Assembly: GCF_013409935.1 (NCBI RefSeq)
Contig: NZ_JACCCO010000001.1
Location: 2,542,001 to 2,606,000, forward strand
Reading direction: 5' to 3'
Length of the DNA stretch: 64,000 nt
Source of the DNA: Streptosporangium sandarakinum
GTDB taxonomy: Bacteria; Actinomycetota; Actinomycetes; Streptosporangiales; Streptosporangiaceae
Part shown: positions 39,169-50,643 of the stretch, in pieces
How positions within the stretch are numbered: the first letter of the stretch is position 1
Layout of the letters: each line of letters opens with the position of its first letter
Made by a program: the position numbers and the translations under genes
Notes under the pieces: model-generated
Database searches by the model: none
What the model was told of the DNA's origin: nothing
The model's input: the letters and a program-made list of their open reading frames with translations, nothing else

Positions 39169-39624
39169 TCAGGGATCCCGGCGGCGGCCCGAGCCGGAGA
39201 ACATCGTGATGACCAGCAGGACCATGCCCCACGGCCCCATCACCCACAGCGGCCAGGGATAGGCGAAGTCGAGACCGCTCACCAGGCCGACGAAGAACCA
39301 GATCCCCCAGTTGACGGCGCCGACCACCGCCCAGGCCTGCCACGCCTCCTTGAGGTCGCCGGACCCCTTGCCGGACTTGGCCTTCCCGCTCCGCTCCGGC
39401 TGCCGGGAGACGGGCTCGGGAAGGCTCCGCAGATCGACGTCGGGGAGGTCGGAGGTCAGCCGGGCCAGCTCGCCGTAGGTCTTGCTGGTGTAGAGCTGCT
39501 CCAGACGCTCGTCGAACTCCTCCGTGGTGAGCCGGCCCTGCGCGTAGTGCTCCCTCAGCGCCGCGGCGACCCTGTCACGGTCTCCGTCAGAGGCTCGCAT
39601 CTCCGGACCAACCGCCATCGGCAT
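39169..39624 (-). CDS. DUF1707 (SHOCT-like) membrane protein
   Basis: A protein of 151 residues. Near the start RASDGDRDRVAAALREHYAQ and GRLTTEEFDERLEQLYTSKT match DUF1707, a short domain often fused to membrane anchors in actinomycetes. Two hydrophobic segments (WAVVGAVNWGIWFFVGLVSG, LWVMGPWGMVLLVITMF) follow. Start uncertain among closely spaced ATG/GTG codons. Follows map by 28 bases and is probably co-transcribed. Confidence 0.75.
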   Translation of the reverse strand: MPMAVGPEMRASDGDRDRVAAALREHYAQGRLTTEEFDERLEQLYTSKTYGELARLTSDLPDVDLRSLPEPVSRQPERSGKAKSGKGSGDLKEAWQAWAVVGAVNWGIWFFVGLVSGLDFAYPWPLWVMGPWGMVLLVITMFSGSGRRRDP

Positions 39625-39652
39625 CACATCCGCTCACCGGCGGGCAGATCGC

Positions 39653-40471
39653 CTAGCCCGCGTCTCCCAACAGGTCGGCAAGCCGCTCTCTTCCCCCGTC
39701 AAGGGCGGTCAGTACCCACGGACCATTATCGGTCACCGCGACGCTGTGTTCGAAGTGCGCGGAGGCCTTTCCGTCGACGGTCACGACGGTCCAGTCGTCG
39801 GCCAGCACCCTGGTCCGGTCGGTGCCGAGGTTCAGCATCGGCTCCACGGCGAGGCACATGCCCGCCTCGAAGCGCGGCCCCCGGCCCGGGCGGCCGTGGT
39901 TGGCGACCCACGGGTCCATGTGCATCTCGGTGCCGATGCCGTGCCCGCCGTACTCCTGGGGGATGCCGTAGCGGCCCTGGGAACGGACGTACCTCTCGAT
40001 CTCGTGGCCGATGTCGGAGAGGTGGCGGCCGACGGTGAGCGCGGCGATGCCCCGCCACATGGCCTCCTCGGTGACCCGCATCAGCTCGGTCAGCTTGGGA
40101 TCCACCTCGCCCACCGGGATCGTGACGGCGGAGTCGCCGTGCCAGCCGTCGAGGATGGCCCCGCAGTCGATCGAGATGATGTCGCCCTCGCGCAGCGGGC
40201 GCCGGTCGCTCGGTATCCCGTGGACGACCTCGTCGTTCACCGACGCGCAGATCGTCGCCGGGAAGCCCTGGTAGCCCTTGAAGGAGGGGATCGCGCCCTC
40301 GTCCCTGATGGCCTTCTCCGCGATGCCGTCGAGGTCCAGCGGGGTCATCCCCGGCTGGACGCTCTCGCGGAGCAGTTGCAGCGTCCGGCCGACCACCAGG
40401 CCCGCCGCCCGCATCTTCTCCAGCTGCTCGGGCGTCTTCAGCTGGATTCCGTGCCTGTTCTTCTTGAACAC
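39653..40471 (-). CDS. map: Methionine aminopeptidase, type I
   Basis: A protein of 272 residues from GTG 40471. Metal ligands in SIDCGAILDGWHGDSAVTI (two Asp), EYGGHGIGTEMHMDP (His), and CLAVEPMLNLG (Glu), with a further Glu near SAHFEHSVAV. It removes the first Met from nascent proteins. Follows adk after a terminator-like hairpin. Confidence 0.96.
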   Translation of the reverse strand: MFKKNRHGIQLKTPEQLEKMRAAGLVVGRTLQLLRESVQPGMTPLDLDGIAEKAIRDEGAIPSFKGYQGFPATICASVNDEVVHGIPSDRRPLREGDIISIDCGAILDGWHGDSAVTIPVGEVDPKLTELMRVTEEAMWRGIAALTVGRHLSDIGHEIERYVRSQGRYGIPQEYGGHGIGTEMHMDPWVANHGRPGRGPRFEAGMCLAVEPMLNLGTDRTRVLADDWTVVTVDGKASAHFEHSVAVTDNGPWVLTALDGGRERLADLLGDAG

Positions 40472-40543
40472 GTGCGCACCCCCTGGGGTGGTTCAACGGG
40501 CGGTCGAGGGGCCCAATTCCCCCGATTCTGCCCTAAATGACAA

Positions 40544-40576
40544 CACGCCACCCGTGGGGTTTCCATGGGTGGCGTG
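40544..40576 (-). terminator. Terminator between adk and map
   Basis: CACGCCACCCGTGG pairs with CCATGGGTGGCGTG (one G-U), loop of five. On the minus strand TTGTCATTT follows, a weak U-run. About 100 bases after the adk stop. Confidence 0.7.
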
Positions 40577-40678
40577 CTGGATGACATGTCTCCGGACTTC
40601 CGGCCCCGGCTCCGCGGGTCGTTCCCCGGGAACGGGACCCGAGCCGGGCCGTTCCCGGTCCGGGACCTGGGCGGGCCG

Positions 40679-41329
40679 CTAGTCGGCGAAGGGACGCAGG
40701 GCCTCCATCGCGCGCTGGGTGATCTCCTCCACCGGACCGGTGGCGTCCACGCCGACCAGGAGGTTCTCGTCGGCGTAGAAGGAGACGAGCGGGGCGGTCT
40801 GCTCCTGGTAGACCTCCAGCCGGTGGCGGACGGTCTCCTCGGAGTCGTCCTCGCGCTGGTACAGCCGGCCGCCGCAGACGTCGCAGACGTCGTCCTTCTT
40901 GTCGTCGAAGTCGACGTGCCAGATGCGGCCGCACTGGCCGCAGGTACGGCGGCCCGCCAGCCTGCGCACGACCTCCTCGTCGTCGACCACGAGTTCGAGG
41001 ACGACGTCGAGGGCCGCGCCGAACTCCGAGAGCATCTTCTTCAGGATCTCGGCCTGGGGCACGTTCCTGGGGAAGCCGTCGAGCAGGAAACCGTCCTGCG
41101 CGTCGCTCTCCGAGAGGCGGTCGCGGACCATCGCGATCGTCACCTCGTCGGGCACGAGGTCGCCGCGGTCCATGTACTCCTTGGCAATCCTGCCGAGCTC
41201 CGTGCCGCCCGAGACGTTGGCACGGAAGATGTCACCTGTCGAGATCTTCGGGATGGACAGGTTCGATGCGATGAACTGGGCCTGCGTCCCCTTACCCGCT
41301 CCGGGGGGCCCGACCAGGACGAGACGCAC
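40679..41329 (-). CDS. adk: Adenylate kinase
   Basis: A protein of 216 residues with P-loop [18 protein letters not shown] and a lid with four Cys ([13 protein letters not shown]), the zinc-stabilised form. [10 protein letters not shown] and the late [18 protein letters not shown] are standard. GTG start at 41329 overlaps the secY stop (TAGTG). It converts ATP and AMP to two ADP. Confidence 0.97.
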   Translation of the reverse strand: MRLVLVGPPGAGKGTQAQFIASNLSIPKISTGDIFRANVSGGTELGRIAKEYMDRGDLVPDEVTIAMVRDRLSESDAQDGFLLDGFPRNVPQAEILKKMLSEFGAALDVVLELVVDDEEVVRRLAGRRTCGQCGRIWHVDFDDKKDDVCDVCGGRLYQREDDSEETVRHRLEVYQEQTAPLVSFYADENLLVGVDATGPVEEITQRAMEALRPFAD

Positions 41330-42645
41330 TACTTCAGGAAGCCTTCGTAGTTGCGCTGCTGGAGCTGGCTCTCGATCTGCTTCACGGTGTCGAGACCGAC
41401 ACCAACCATGATCAGAATGCTCGTTCCTCCGAACGGGAAGTTCTGACTCGCACCGACGACCGCGAGCGCGACGATCGGCACCATGGAGATCAGGCCCAGG
41501 TACAGCGCGCCGGGAGCGGTCAGCCTCGTGAGCACATAGTTCAGGTACTCAGCCGTCGGCCGGCCCGGGCGGATGCCCGGGATGAAACCACCGTACTTCT
41601 TCATGTTGTCGGCCACTTCAACGGGGTTGAAGGTGATGGACACGTAGAAGTAGGTGAAGAAGACGATGAGCACGAAGAAGGTGGCCATGTACGCCGGGGT
41701 GTCGCCCCGCACCAGGTTCTGCTCGATCCACTGGACGACCTGGTTCGGCTCCTCCGCGGAGTTGCTGAAGAGGGTCGTGAGCAGCTGCGGGAGATACAGC
41801 AGCGAGGAGGCGAAGATGACGGGGATGATGCCCGCCTGGTTCACCTTCAGGGGGATGTAGGTCGAGGTCCCGCCGTACATCCGGCGGCCGACCATTCGCT
41901 TGGCGTACTGCACGGGAACCCGGCGTTGCGCCTGCTCGACCATGACCACCAGGGCGATCATCGCGATACCGGTGATGATCACCACCGCGAAGACGAAGGC
42001 GCCCTTCTGGCGGGCGATGTTCAGCAGCTCGGCCGGGAAGACCGCGATCACCTGGGTGAAGATCAGGATGGACATGCCGTTGCCGACGCCGCGGTCGGTG
42101 ACGAGCTCACCCAGCCACATGATGACGCCGGTGCCGGCGGTCATCGTCAGCACCATCGTGATGATGGCGAAGATGTTGTCCTTGTCGATGAGGATCTCCT
42201 CGCGGCACTGCGGGAACAGCTGCCCGCTGCGCGCGAGGGCGATGAAGGCGGTGGACTGCAGGATCGCCAGGCCGATCGTCAGATAACGCGTGTACTGCGT
42301 GATCTTCGACTGCCCCGCCTGCCCCTCCTTCTTCAGGGCCTCCAGCCGGGGAATGACCACCACGAGGAGCTGGAGGATGATGCTCGCGGTGATGTAGGGC
42401 ATGATGCCCAGCGCGAACACTGAAAGTTTCAGCAGGGCGCCACCGCTGAACAGCTGCACCATGCCGTAGATGTTTCCGGAATCGCCGGCCTGCGCCTGCT
42501 GGAGGCATCGGGCGATGTTCTCGTTGTTTACACCCGGGGTCGGAAGAACCGAGCCGAGTCGGAAAAGCGCGATGATGCCCAGTGTGAAGAGCAGCTTCTT
42601 ACGCAGGTCCGGCGTACGGAACGCTCGGGTAAACGCGGTCAGCAC
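41329..42645 (-). CDS. secY: Protein translocase subunit SecY
   Basis: A protein of 438 residues with ten hydrophobic helices, typical length. Start [20 protein letters not shown], and [20 protein letters not shown] and [20 protein letters not shown] in conserved positions. GTG start at 42645. Membrane channel of the Sec pathway, encoded at the end of the spc operon before adk. Confidence 0.97.
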   Translation of the reverse strand: MLTAFTRAFRTPDLRKKLLFTLGIIALFRLGSVLPTPGVNNENIARCLQQAQAGDSGNIYGMVQLFSGGALLKLSVFALGIMPYITASIILQLLVVVIPRLEALKKEGQAGQSKITQYTRYLTIGLAILQSTAFIALARSGQLFPQCREEILIDKDNIFAIITMVLTMTAGTGVIMWLGELVTDRGVGNGMSILIFTQVIAVFPAELLNIARQKGAFVFAVVIITGIAMIALVVMVEQAQRRVPVQYAKRMVGRRMYGGTSTYIPLKVNQAGIIPVIFASSLLYLPQLLTTLFSNSAEEPNQVVQWIEQNLVRGDTPAYMATFFVLIVFFTYFYVSITFNPVEVADNMKKYGGFIPGIRPGRPTAEYLNYVLTRLTAPGALYLGLISMVPIVALAVVGASQNFPFGGTSILIMVGVGLDTVKQIESQLQQRNYEGFLK

Positions 42646-42777
42646 GGTCCCTCCTGCGCGCCTGAAAGGCGAGGTCGGTCAACTATGGTGCGGGGGTGGC
42701 GCATCTTTACTATCTCAAGTCAACGAGCCCGCGTGAGTAGTCGAAGCCCACTGTCCAGCGAACTCTAACGCACTACG

Positions 42778-42808
42778 GGCGCGGGGGCCCATTATGAGCC
42801 CCCGCGCC
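42778..42808 (-). terminator. Hairpin between rplO and secY
   Basis: GGCGCGGGGGC/GCCCCCGCGCC, 11 perfect pairs, nine-base loop, 14 bases after the rplO stop. The 177-bp gap after it is AT-richer and could hold a secY promoter, none clear. Confidence 0.6.
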
Positions 42809-42822
42809 ACGTCATGCCATGC

Positions 42823-43278
42823 CTACAGCTCGGAGACGGAGCCACCGGCAGCGGCGATCTTCTCCTTCGCGCTGGCGGAGAAGGCGTGCGCCTGCACGTT
42901 CAACGCCACGGAGATGTCGCCGGTACCGAGCACCTTCACCGGCTGCTTCTTGCGAACCGCACCCCTGGCGATCAGCGCCTCGATGGTGACGTCGCCACCC
43001 TCGGGGAAGAGCTCGCCGAGCCTGTCCAGATTGACGACCTGGTAGGTCGTCTTGAACATGGCGTTGGAGAAGCCCTTCAGCTTGGGCAGGCGACGCTGGA
43101 GCGGAACGTTGCCACCCTCGAAACCGGGGGTGTTGGTGGTCCTGGCGTGCGTGCCCTTGGTGCCACGGCCCGCGGTCTTGCCCTTGGACGCCTCGCCGCG
43201 ACCCTTGCGGACCTTCGACTTGTTGGCGCCGGGAGCCGGCCGCAGGTGGTGAATACGGAGCGGAGTGTTCTCTGCCAT
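42823..43278 (-). CDS. rplO: 50S ribosomal protein L15
   Basis: A protein of 151 residues, with [36 protein letters not shown] and [18 protein letters not shown]. Last ribosomal gene of the spc operon before secY. Confidence 0.97.
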   Translation of the reverse strand: MAENTPLRIHHLRPAPGANKSKVRKGRGEASKGKTAGRGTKGTHARTTNTPGFEGGNVPLQRRLPKLKGFSNAMFKTTYQVVNLDRLGELFPEGGDVTIEALIARGAVRKKQPVKVLGTGDISVALNVQAHAFSASAKEKIAAAGGSVSEL

Positions 43279-43280
43279 GT

Positions 43281-43463
43281 CTAGTCGACCTCTTCCACGG
43301 TGACGAGGTGCGTCACCACGGAGACCATGCCGCGGATCTCCGGGCGGTCCTCCTTGACGACGACATCGCCGATGCGCTTCAGACCGAGCGAGCGCAGCGA
43401 GTCACGCTGGTTCTGCTTGCCACCGATCTTCGAGCGAACCTGAGTGATCTTCAGGCGTGCCAT
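43281..43463 (-). CDS. rpmD: 50S ribosomal protein L30
   Basis: A 60-residue basic protein ([20 protein letters not shown], end [10 protein letters not shown]), typical L30. Two bases from rplO. Confidence 0.95.
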   Translation of the reverse strand: MARLKITQVRSKIGGKQNQRDSLRSLGLKRIGDVVVKEDRPEIRGMVSVVTHLVTVEEVD

Positions 43464-43466
43464 CGC

Positions 43467-44099
<633 letters not shown>

Positions 44100-44133
44100 T
44101 AGTGGTTCCTCTTCTCATTCGTAAGACGGGCCA

Positions 44134-44517
44134 TCAGAACTCCAGCCCGCCTTCGCGGGCGCTGTCCGCGAGGGCCGCGATGCGACCCGCGTAGCGGTTG
44201 CCACCGCGGTCGAACACGACGGCGGTGATCCCGGCGGCCTTGGCCCGCTGAGCGAGAAGCTCGCCGACCTGCTTGGCCTTGTCGGTCTTGGCGCCGGCGG
44301 CCGAACGCAGGGAGGCGTCCATGGTGGAGGCGCTCACCAGCGTGTGGCCCTGAGCGTCGTCGACGATCTGGACGAACAGGTGCCGCGTGGAGCGGTTGAC
44401 GACCAGGCGGGGACGCTCGGCCGTACCGACGACCTTCTTGCGGACTCGGCCGTGGCGGCGGGCCCGCGAGACGGCGCGGGCGGCCGTGTGCTTGCCGAAC
44501 GCAGTCTTGCCAGCCAT
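44134..44517 (-). CDS. rplR: 50S ribosomal protein L18
   Basis: A protein of 127 residues, binding 5S r[23 protein letters not shown] and [20 protein letters not shown] are conserved. Confidence 0.97.
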   Translation of the reverse strand: MAGKTAFGKHTAARAVSRARRHGRVRKKVVGTAERPRLVVNRSTRHLFVQIVDDAQGHTLVSASTMDASLRSAAGAKTDKAKQVGELLAQRAKAAGITAVVFDRGGNRYAGRIAALADSAREGGLEF

Positions 44518-44519
44518 GC

Positions 44520-45062
44520 CTACTTACCAGCCTTTCCGACCTTGCGGCGGACAACCTCGCCCTGGTAGCGCACACCCTTGCCCTTGTACGGGTCGGGCTT
44601 GCGCAGCTTGCGGATGTTCGCGGCGATCTCGCCGACCTTCTGCTTGTCGATGCCGTCCACGTGGAACAGCGTCGGCTTCTCGACGCGGAAGGAGATGCCC
44701 TCCGGCGCGTCGATGATCACCGGGTGGCTGAAGCCGAGCGAGAACTCAAGCTGGGTCGGGCCCTTGGCCTGGACGCGGTAACCGACGCCCACGATCTCCA
44801 GGGTCTTGGAGTATCCCTGGGTCACACCGGTCACCATGTTGGCGATCAGCGTGCGGGACAGGCCGTGCAGCGCACGGATCTTGTTCTCGTCGCTGGGGCG
44901 CGTGACGGTCACATTGCCGTCCTCACCCTTGGCGACCTCGATCGGCTCAGCGACCGTGTGTGAAAGCGTGCCCTTGGGGCCCTTGACCGTAACATTCCGG
45001 CCATCGATGGCGATGTCCACGCCGTTCGGTACAGGGATGGGCAGCCGTCCGATTCGCGACAT
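44520..45062 (-). CDS. rplF: 50S ribosomal protein L6
   Basis: A protein of 180 residues from ATG 45062 ([20 protein letters not shown]), with [20 protein letters not shown] and the end [20 protein letters not shown]. Standard length. Confidence 0.97.
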   Translation of the reverse strand: MSRIGRLPIPVPNGVDIAIDGRNVTVKGPKGTLSHTVAEPIEVAKGEDGNVTVTRPSDENKIRALHGLSRTLIANMVTGVTQGYSKTLEIVGVGYRVQAKGPTQLEFSLGFSHPVIIDAPEGISFRVEKPTLFHVDGIDKQKVGEIAANIRKLRKPDPYKGKGVRYQGEVVRRKVGKAGK

Positions 45063-45079
45063 GCTGTGACTTCTCCCTT

Positions 45080-45478
45080 CTACCAAACGAAGGCGAGGAC
45101 TTCCCCGCCCACTCCACGCTTGCTGGCCTGCTTGTCGGTCATCAGACCGCCGGACGTCGAAATGATCGCGACGCCCAGCCCGCCCAGAACCCGAGGCAGG
45201 TTGTCCTTCTTCGCATAGACCCGCAGGCCGGGCTTGGAGACCCGGCGCAGGCCAGAGAGCGAACGCTCACGGTTCTGCCCGAACTTGAGCTCCACCACGA
45301 GGTTCTTTCCAACCTTGGCGTCTTCGACGCTCCAGGACTGGATGTAACCCTCCTGCTGGAGGATCTCGGCGATGTGCGCCTTGATCTTCGAGTACGGCAT
45401 CGCCACGGTGTCGTGGTACGCCGAGTTCGCGTTTCGCAGACGCGTGAGCATGTCTGCGATCGGGTCGGTCATCGTCAT
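45080..45478 (-). CDS. rpsH: 30S ribosomal protein S8
   Basis: A protein of 132 residues, [20 protein letters not shown] near the start and [20 protein letters not shown] near the end. ATG 45478 or 45472. In E. coli S8 represses the spc operon; a 154-bp gap upstream with a small hairpin could be a site here, unproven. Confidence 0.97.
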   Translation of the reverse strand: MTMTDPIADMLTRLRNANSAYHDTVAMPYSKIKAHIAEILQQEGYIQSWSVEDAKVGKNLVVELKFGQNRERSLSGLRRVSKPGLRVYAKKDNLPRVLGGLGVAIISTSGGLMTDKQASKRGVGGEVLAFVW

Positions 45479-45531
45479 GGCCGGTGGCCTTCCTCACCGC
45501 GGTTTCCCCAGGGGACCTGCGGTGCGGTCAT

Positions 45532-45551
45532 GGGCGCCTGGAACGGCGCCC
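45532..45551 (-). other. Small hairpin upstream of rpsH
   Basis: GGGCGCC-TGGAAC-GGCGCCC in the 154-bp gap between rpsN and rpsH. Seven perfect pairs; role unknown. Confidence 0.4.
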
Positions 45552-45632
45552 GGTGAATGGACTTACTGGTGTGGCCGGTGGCGCCGCGCGGCTCCACGTG
45601 CCCCGATGGGACCCGTACGGCCGCGCGGACGG

Positions 45633-45818
45633 CTACCAGCTCGACTTGGTGATGCCGGGCAGCTCGCCCCGGTGCGCCATCTCGCGGAAGCAGATGCGGC
45701 ACAGGCCGAACTTCCGGAAAACGGCGCGCGGGCGACCACAGCGCGAGCACCGAGTGTACGCCCGGACCTCGAACTTGGCCTTGCGAGCAGCCTTGACCTT
45801 GAGCGACGTCTTCGCCAT
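45633..45818 (-). CDS. rpsN: 30S ribosomal protein S14 type Z (zinc form)
   Basis: A 61-residue protein with two CxxC pairs ([24 protein letters not shown]) binding zinc, as in short S14 of Gram-positive bacteria. Located in the spc operon between rplE and rpsH. Confidence 0.97.
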   Translation of the reverse strand: MAKTSLKVKAARKAKFEVRAYTRCSRCGRPRAVFRKFGLCRICFREMAHRGELPGITKSSW

Positions 45819-45820
45819 GA

Positions 45821-46405
45821 TCAGGCCTCCTTGAAGGGGAATCCGAGGTGCTTGAGCAGCGCCCGGCCCTGGTCGTCGGTCTTAGCGGTGGTCACGACCG
45901 TGATGTCCATGCCCCGCTGGCGGTCGATCTTGTCCTGGTCGACCTCGTGGAACATGACCTGCTCGGTGAGGCCGAAGGTGTAGTTGCCGTTGCCGTCGAA
46001 CTGCTTGGGCGACAGACCGCGGAAGTCGCGGATACGCGGCAGCGCCAGCGACAGCAGCCGGTCCAGGAACTCCCACATCCGGTCGCCGCGCAGCGTGACG
46101 TGGGCGCCGATCGGCATGCCCTCACGCAGCTTGAACTGGGCGATGGACTTGCGGGCCCGGACGACGGCCGGCTTCTGACCGGTGATCGCGGTGAGGTCGC
46201 GGACGGCGCCTTCGATGAGCTTCGAGTCGCGAGCGGCCTCGCCGACGCCCATGTTCACCTTGATCTTGGTGATCGTGGGCACCAGCATGATGTTCTCGAT
46301 CCCGAACTCCTCGCGCAGCTTCGCGATGATCTCCTCGCGGTAGCGCTGCTTGAGGCGCGGGGCGGGCCGCGCGGCCTGGACGGTCTCGGTGGTCTCAGCG
46401 GTCAT
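45821..46405 (-). CDS. rplE: 50S ribosomal protein L5
   Basis: A protein of 194 residues with an N-terminal tail, [20 protein letters not shown] and [20 protein letters not shown]. Binds 5S rRNA. Its ATG overlaps the rplX stop (ATGA). Confidence 0.97.
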   Translation of the reverse strand: MTAETTETVQAARPAPRLKQRYREEIIAKLREEFGIENIMLVPTITKIKVNMGVGEAARDSKLIEGAVRDLTAITGQKPAVVRARKSIAQFKLREGMPIGAHVTLRGDRMWEFLDRLLSLALPRIRDFRGLSPKQFDGNGNYTFGLTEQVMFHEVDQDKIDRQRGMDITVVTTAKTDDQGRALLKHLGFPFKEA

Positions 46406-46710
46406 CAGTTGTCCTCACCCGACTCGTCGGAGGCGGACTTGGCCGACTCCTTCTTGGCAGGCTTCTCGTCATCCTTGAGCTTCTTGACGTTGCTCACGTG
46501 GATGGGAGCCTCCATGGTCTGCACACCGCCGGTCTTGGCGCCGCGCGGGCCCTGGTGGGTCTCCTTGGAGTGCTTCTTGATCAGGTTGACGCCCTCGACC
46601 ACCACGCGCTCCTCGCGCGGGAAGGCGGCGATCACCCGGCCCTTGGCACCCTTGTCCTTGCCGGCGATGACCTGAACCAGGTCACCCTTCTTCACGTGAA
46701 GCTTCGGCAT
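46405..46710 (-). CDS. rplX: 50S ribosomal protein L24
   Basis: A protein of 101 residues, KOW motif in [20 protein letters not shown], with an acidic C-terminal tail. ATG directly after the rplN stop. Confidence 0.96.
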   Translation of the reverse strand: MPKLHVKKGDLVQVIAGKDKGAKGRVIAAFPREERVVVEGVNLIKKHSKETHQGPRGAKTGGVQTMEAPIHVSNVKKLKDDEKPAKKESAKSASDESGEDN

Positions 46711-47079
46711 TTACAACACCTCCGGCGCGAGCGAGATGATGCGCATGAACTTCTTGTCACGCAGCTCGCGTCCGACCGGACCGAAGATACGCGTGCCACG
46801 AGGGTCACCGCTGTCCTTGATGATGACGGCGGCGTTCTCGTCGAAGCGGATGTAGGAGCCGTCGGGCCGGCGGCGCTCCTTGACAGTGCGGACGACGACC
46901 GCCTTGACGACGTCGCCCTTCTTCACGGTGCCGCCCGGAATGGCGTCCTTGACCGTGGCGACGATGATGTCGCCGATTCCCGCGTAGCGCCGGCCTGAGC
47001 CACCGAGCACCCGGATGCAAAGGATCTCCTTGGCACCCGTGTTGTCGGCGACCTTGAGCCGCGACTCCTGCTGGATCAC
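46711..47079 (-). CDS. rplN: 50S ribosomal protein L14
   Basis: A protein of 122 residues, [20 protein letters not shown] and [22 protein letters not shown] start at 47079. First gene of the spc section, preceded by an unusual 233-bp gap full of hairpins. Confidence 0.97.
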   Translation of the reverse strand: MIQQESRLKVADNTGAKEILCIRVLGGSGRRYAGIGDIIVATVKDAIPGGTVKKGDVVKAVVVRTVKERRRPDGSYIRFDENAAVIIKDSGDPRGTRIFGPVGRELRDKKFMRIISLAPEVL

Positions 47080-47105
47080 TTGTACTCCTGTTTGTCTCGC
47101 CGGTT

Positions 47106-47300
47106 CTCACCCTCGGGTGAGCCTTGCGGAACCTGCTGGGTCTTTTTCCCCCGGGACAGCCCTGCGGGCGGGTCCGCCCGTCGCAGCCTACGCGGTGCGA
47201 CGGGGTTCTGCCGCCTGCGGGCCGCCGCCGCAGGCGGGGCGAAGGTCTTCTTCGCCCCCTTGGACACCACCGTGGGGAGTGAACGGATCACTCCCCACGG
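47106..47300. other. Array of five perfect hairpins between rpsQ and rplN
   Basis: Within 200 bases: CTCACCC/GGGTGAG (47106-47121), CGGGCG/CGCCCG (about 47165-47180), CCGCCTGCGG/CCGCAGGCGG (47211-47237), GGGGCGAAG/CTTCGCCCC (47236-47258), and CCGTGGGGAGTGA/TCACTCCCCACGG (47270-47300, 13 pairs, loop ACGGA). Most actinobacterial operons have a short gap here. Could be a mobile repeat cluster, an mRNA processing region or an attenuator. Confidence 0.75.
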
Positions 47301-47312
47301 GGCGCGCGTTCT

Positions 47313-47594
47313 TTACTTGGCCTTCTCGAGGATCTCGACGACCCGCCAGCGCTTGCTGGCCGACAGCGGCCGGGTCTCCATCAGAAGAACGCGGTCGCCG
47401 ACGCCGCAGGCGTTGGCCTCGTCGTGCGCCTTGTACTTGGTCGTCCGGCGGATGACCTTGCCGTACAGCGGGTGCTTGACGCGGTCCTCAACGGCGACCA
47501 CGACGGTCTTGTCCATCTTGTCGCTGACGACCAGGCCCTCACGGGTCTTGCGGTAGTTCCGCGCCTGGGTCGTGCTCTCAGCGGTCTCAGCCAT
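47313..47594 (-). CDS. rpsQ: 30S ribosomal protein S17
   Basis: A protein of 93 residues from ATG 47594 (an 8-base overlap with rpmC). [20 protein letters not shown] and [20 protein letters not shown] are S17 features. Last gene of the S10 section. Confidence 0.97.
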   Translation of the reverse strand: MAETAESTTQARNYRKTREGLVVSDKMDKTVVVAVEDRVKHPLYGKVIRRTTKYKAHDEANACGVGDRVLLMETRPLSASKRWRVVEILEKAK

Positions 47595-47823
47595 CGATCG
47601 ACTCCTTCTCAACCGTAACGATGCCGAGCTCCCGCTCACGCATCACGGTGTAGATACGGGCGATCTCGCGGCGGACGGCGCGCAGCCGCCCATGGCTCTC
47701 CAACTGGCCGGTCGCGGCCTGGAAGCGGAGGTTGAACAGCTCCTCCTTGGCTTCCTTCAGCTTCTGGACCAGGGTGTCCTGGTCCTCCGCCCGCAGCTCA
47801 CCGGCGGTCAGGCCCTTAGCCAT
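47587..47823 (-). CDS. rpmC: 50S ribosomal protein L29
   Basis: A protein of 78 residues, all alpha-helical, with [20 protein letters not shown] and [22 protein letters not shown] 47823 overlaps the rplP stop (TGATG). Confidence 0.96.
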   Translation of the reverse strand: MAKGLTAGELRAEDQDTLVQKLKEAKEELFNLRFQAATGQLESHGRLRAVRREIARIYTVMRERELGIVTVEKESIDG

Positions 47824-48242
47824 CACGCCTCACCCACTTCACGCTTGACGAACCGGCACTTCATCGGGAGCTTGTGCATCGCACGACGCAGAGCCTCACG
47901 AGCCACCGGCTCGGCGACGCCCGACAGCTCGAACATGACGCGCCCGGGCTTGACGTTGGCGATCCACCACTCCGGCGAACCCTTACCGGAACCCATGCGG
48001 GTCTCGGCCGGCTTCTTGGTCAGCGGACGGTCCGGGTAGATGTTGATCCAGACCTTGCCGCCACGCTTGATGTGCCGGGTCATCGCGATACGAGCCGACT
48101 CGATCTGGCGGTTGGTCACGTAGGAGTGCTCAAGCGCCTGGATGCCGAACTCGCCGAACACGACCCTGGTGCCACCCTTGGCGGCGCCGTGACGGTCAGG
48201 CCGGTGCTGCTTGCGGTGCTTGACCCTGCGAGGGATCAGCAT
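47823..48242 (-). CDS. rplP: 50S ribosomal protein L16
   Basis: A protein of 139 residues, [20 protein letters not shown] and [24 protein letters not shown] [20 protein letters not shown]. Near the peptidyl transferase centre. Confidence 0.97.
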   Translation of the reverse strand: MLIPRRVKHRKQHRPDRHGAAKGGTRVVFGEFGIQALEHSYVTNRQIESARIAMTRHIKRGGKVWINIYPDRPLTKKPAETRMGSGKGSPEWWIANVKPGRVMFELSGVAEPVAREALRRAMHKLPMKCRFVKREVGEA

Positions 48243-48244
48243 GG

Positions 48245-49090
48245 TCAGCTCCCTTCAGCACCCGGCTGCGTAGCCGGGCCGGTCTCGGGGGCAGCCTGCG
48301 AGGCCGCCTCGTTCCTGGGGGCGCGGTCACCGCGACCGGCGCCACCGCGGCGCGGACGGTCGCCGGCGCCACGACGAGGACGGTCGGCGCCGCCACGACG
48401 GTCGTCGCGGTCGCGACGCTGACCGGCGCGGGCGCCGGCGGCGGCCGCCTCGCGCTCGGCGCGGCTGGTCGGGGCCTCACCCTTGTAGATCCACACCTTC
48501 ACGCCGATGCGGCCGAAGGTGGTGCGGGCCTCGTAGAGGCCGTAGTCGATGTCGGCGCGGAGCGTGTGCAGGGGCACGCGGCCCTCGCGGTAGAACTCCG
48601 AACGCGACATCTCGGCGCCGCCCAGACGGCCGGAGCACTGCACCCGGATGCCCTTGGCGCCGCTCTTCATCGCCGACTGCATCGCCTTGCGCATGGCCCG
48701 CCGGAACGAGACACGGCTGGACAGCTGCTCGGCCACACCCTGCGCGACGAGCTGGGCGTCGATCTCGGGGTTCTTGACCTCGAGGATGTTCAGCTGGACC
48801 TGCTTCTTGGTCAGCTTCTCGAGGTCACCGCGGATCCGGTCGGCCTCGGCGCCGCGGCGGCCGATGACGATGCCCGGACGGGCGGTGTGGATGTCGACCT
48901 GTACCCGGTCGGTGGTCCGCTCGATCTCCACCTTGGAGATGCCGGCCCGCTCCATGCCCTTCTTGAGCATGCGGCGGATCGCCACGTCCTCGGCGACGTA
49001 CGACTTGTAGAGCTTGTCGGCATACCACCGGCTCTTGAAGTCGGTCGTGATGCCGAGGCGGAACCCGTGCGGGTTTACCTTCTGACCCAC
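48245..49090 (-). CDS. rpsC: 30S ribosomal protein S3
   Basis: A protein of 281 residues from GTG 49090 ([20 protein letters not shown]), with KH domain [21 protein letters not shown] long Arg/Gly/Asp-rich C-terminal tail of about 65 residues ([18 protein letters not shown]) follows the S3 fold, an actinobacterial extension. The start overlaps the rplV stop (TAGTG). Confidence 0.97.
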   Translation of the reverse strand: MGQKVNPHGFRLGITTDFKSRWYADKLYKSYVAEDVAIRRMLKKGMERAGISKVEIERTTDRVQVDIHTARPGIVIGRRGAEADRIRGDLEKLTKKQVQLNILEVKNPEIDAQLVAQGVAEQLSSRVSFRRAMRKAMQSAMKSGAKGIRVQCSGRLGGAEMSRSEFYREGRVPLHTLRADIDYGLYEARTTFGRIGVKVWIYKGEAPTSRAEREAAAAGARAGQRRDRDDRRGGADRPRRGAGDRPRRGGAGRGDRAPRNEAASQAAPETGPATQPGAEGS

Positions 49091-49443
49091 TAGCGGGTCC
49101 TCCCCTTCGGCTCGCGGGACTCCACGATCACGGTGATGTGGCTCGTCCGCTTGTTGATCCGATAGGCACGACCCTGGGCGCGGGGACGGAACCGCTTCAG
49201 GGTCGGGCCCTCGTCGACCCACGCACGGCTCACGAAGAGCGTGTCGCGGTCGAGCTTGAAGTTGTGCTCCGCGTTCGCAATGGCGCTCGACAGCACCTTG
49301 TACACGGTCTCGCTCGCCGCCTGGGGAGCGAACTGCAGCACGGCCTGCGCCTCCGAAGCGGGCAGCCCGCGAATGAGGTCCACCACACGGCGGGCCTTCA
49401 TGGGCGTGTGGCGCGCGAACCGCACCTGAGCCCTGGCTTCCAT
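49090..49443 (-). CDS. rplV: 50S ribosomal protein L22
   Basis: A protein of 117 residues, [20 protein letters not shown] and the tunnel loop end [20 protein letters not shown]. Lines the exit tunnel. Confidence 0.97.
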   Translation of the reverse strand: MEARAQVRFARHTPMKARRVVDLIRGLPASEAQAVLQFAPQAASETVYKVLSSAIANAEHNFKLDRDTLFVSRAWVDEGPTLKRFRPRAQGRAYRINKRTSHITVIVESREPKGRTR

Positions 49444-49478
49444 CGCTTACTCCTCTTACTTCTGCTTCGCTGAGGCGC

Positions 49479-49757
49479 TTACCGCCGGCTGCGGCGGTCT
49501 TCCTTGACGTGGCTGCGGAACGTCCGCGTGGGGGCGAACTCGCCGAGCTTGTGACCGATCATCGACTCGGTGACGAACACCGGGACATGCTTGCGGCCGT
49601 CGTGGACGGCGATCGTGTGACCGAGCATGTCGGGCACGATCATGGAGCGCCGCGACCACGTCTTGATGACGTTCTTGGTGCCCTTCTCGTTCTGCGAGTC
49701 CACCTTCTTCTGAAGGTGGTCGTCCACGAAGGGACCCTTCTTAAGGCTACGTGGCAT
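49479..49757 (-). CDS. rpsS: 30S ribosomal protein S19
   Basis: A protein of 92 residues, [20 protein letters not shown] and [20 protein letters not shown]. Head of the 30S. Confidence 0.97.
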   Translation of the reverse strand: MPRSLKKGPFVDDHLQKKVDSQNEKGTKNVIKTWSRRSMIVPDMLGHTIAVHDGRKHVPVFVTESMIGHKLGEFAPTRTFRSHVKEDRRSRR

Positions 49758-49768
49758 TTTGGCTGCTC

Positions 49769-50605
49769 CTACCGCTTCTTCCGCTTGGTCCTACGGCGGA
49801 TGATCAGCCGGTCGCTGGCCTTGTTCGCCGCACGAGTACGACCCTCGGGCTTGCCCTTGGGGTTCACCGGGTGACGGCCGCCGGAGGTCTTACCCTCACC
49901 ACCACCGTGCGGGTGGTCGACCGGGTTCATCGCGACACCGCGAACGGTGGGGCGCTTGCCCTTCCACCGCATACGGCCGGCCTTACCCCAGTTGATGTTG
50001 CCCTGCTCGGCGTTGCCGACCTGGCCGATGGAGGCCCGGCAGCGGACGTCGACCTGGCGCATTTCGCCGGAGGGCATGCGCAGCGTGGCGTACTGGCCCT
50101 CCTTGGCGAGAAGCTGGATCTGCGCACCGGCGGACCGGCCCAGCTTGGCGCCACCACCCGGACGGAGCTCCACCGCGTGGATGAAGGTACCGGTCGGGAT
50201 GTTGCGCAGCGGGAGGCAGTTACCCGGCTTGATGTCGGCCGTGGGGCCGTTCTCGATCAGGTCGCCCTGCTTGAGACCGGTCGGGCAGAGGATGTAGCGC
50301 TTCTCCCCGTCGGCGTAGTGCAGCAGTGCGATGCGGGAGGTGCGGTTCGGGTCGTACTCGATGTGAGCGACCTTGGCCGGGATCCCGTCCTTGTCGTGGC
50401 GCCGGAAGTCGATGATCCGGTAGGCGCGCTTGTGGCCGCCGCCCTGGTGACGGGTGGTGACCCTGCCGTGGACGTTGCGGCCGCCCTTGCTGTGCAGGGG
50501 CGCCAGCAGCGACTTCTCGGGCGTGCTGCGCGTGATCTCGGCGAAGTCCGAGACGCTGGCGCCGCGGCGACCCGGGGTCGTCGGCTTGAGCTTACGGATG
50601 CCCAT
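49769..50605 (-). CDS. rplB: 50S ribosomal protein L2
   Basis: A protein of 278 residues, [20 protein letters not shown] and the C-terminal [20 protein letters not shown], near the peptidyl transferase centre. Standard length. Confidence 0.98.
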   Translation of the reverse strand: MGIRKLKPTTPGRRGASVSDFAEITRSTPEKSLLAPLHSKGGRNVHGRVTTRHQGGGHKRAYRIIDFRRHDKDGIPAKVAHIEYDPNRTSRIALLHYADGEKRYILCPTGLKQGDLIENGPTADIKPGNCLPLRNIPTGTFIHAVELRPGGGAKLGRSAGAQIQLLAKEGQYATLRMPSGEMRQVDVRCRASIGQVGNAEQGNINWGKAGRMRWKGKRPTVRGVAMNPVDHPHGGGEGKTSGGRHPVNPKGKPEGRTRAANKASDRLIIRRRTKRKKR

Positions 50606-50643
50606 CTTTTTCGTTCATCCTTTGTCGGTTGATCCGGCCGAAT

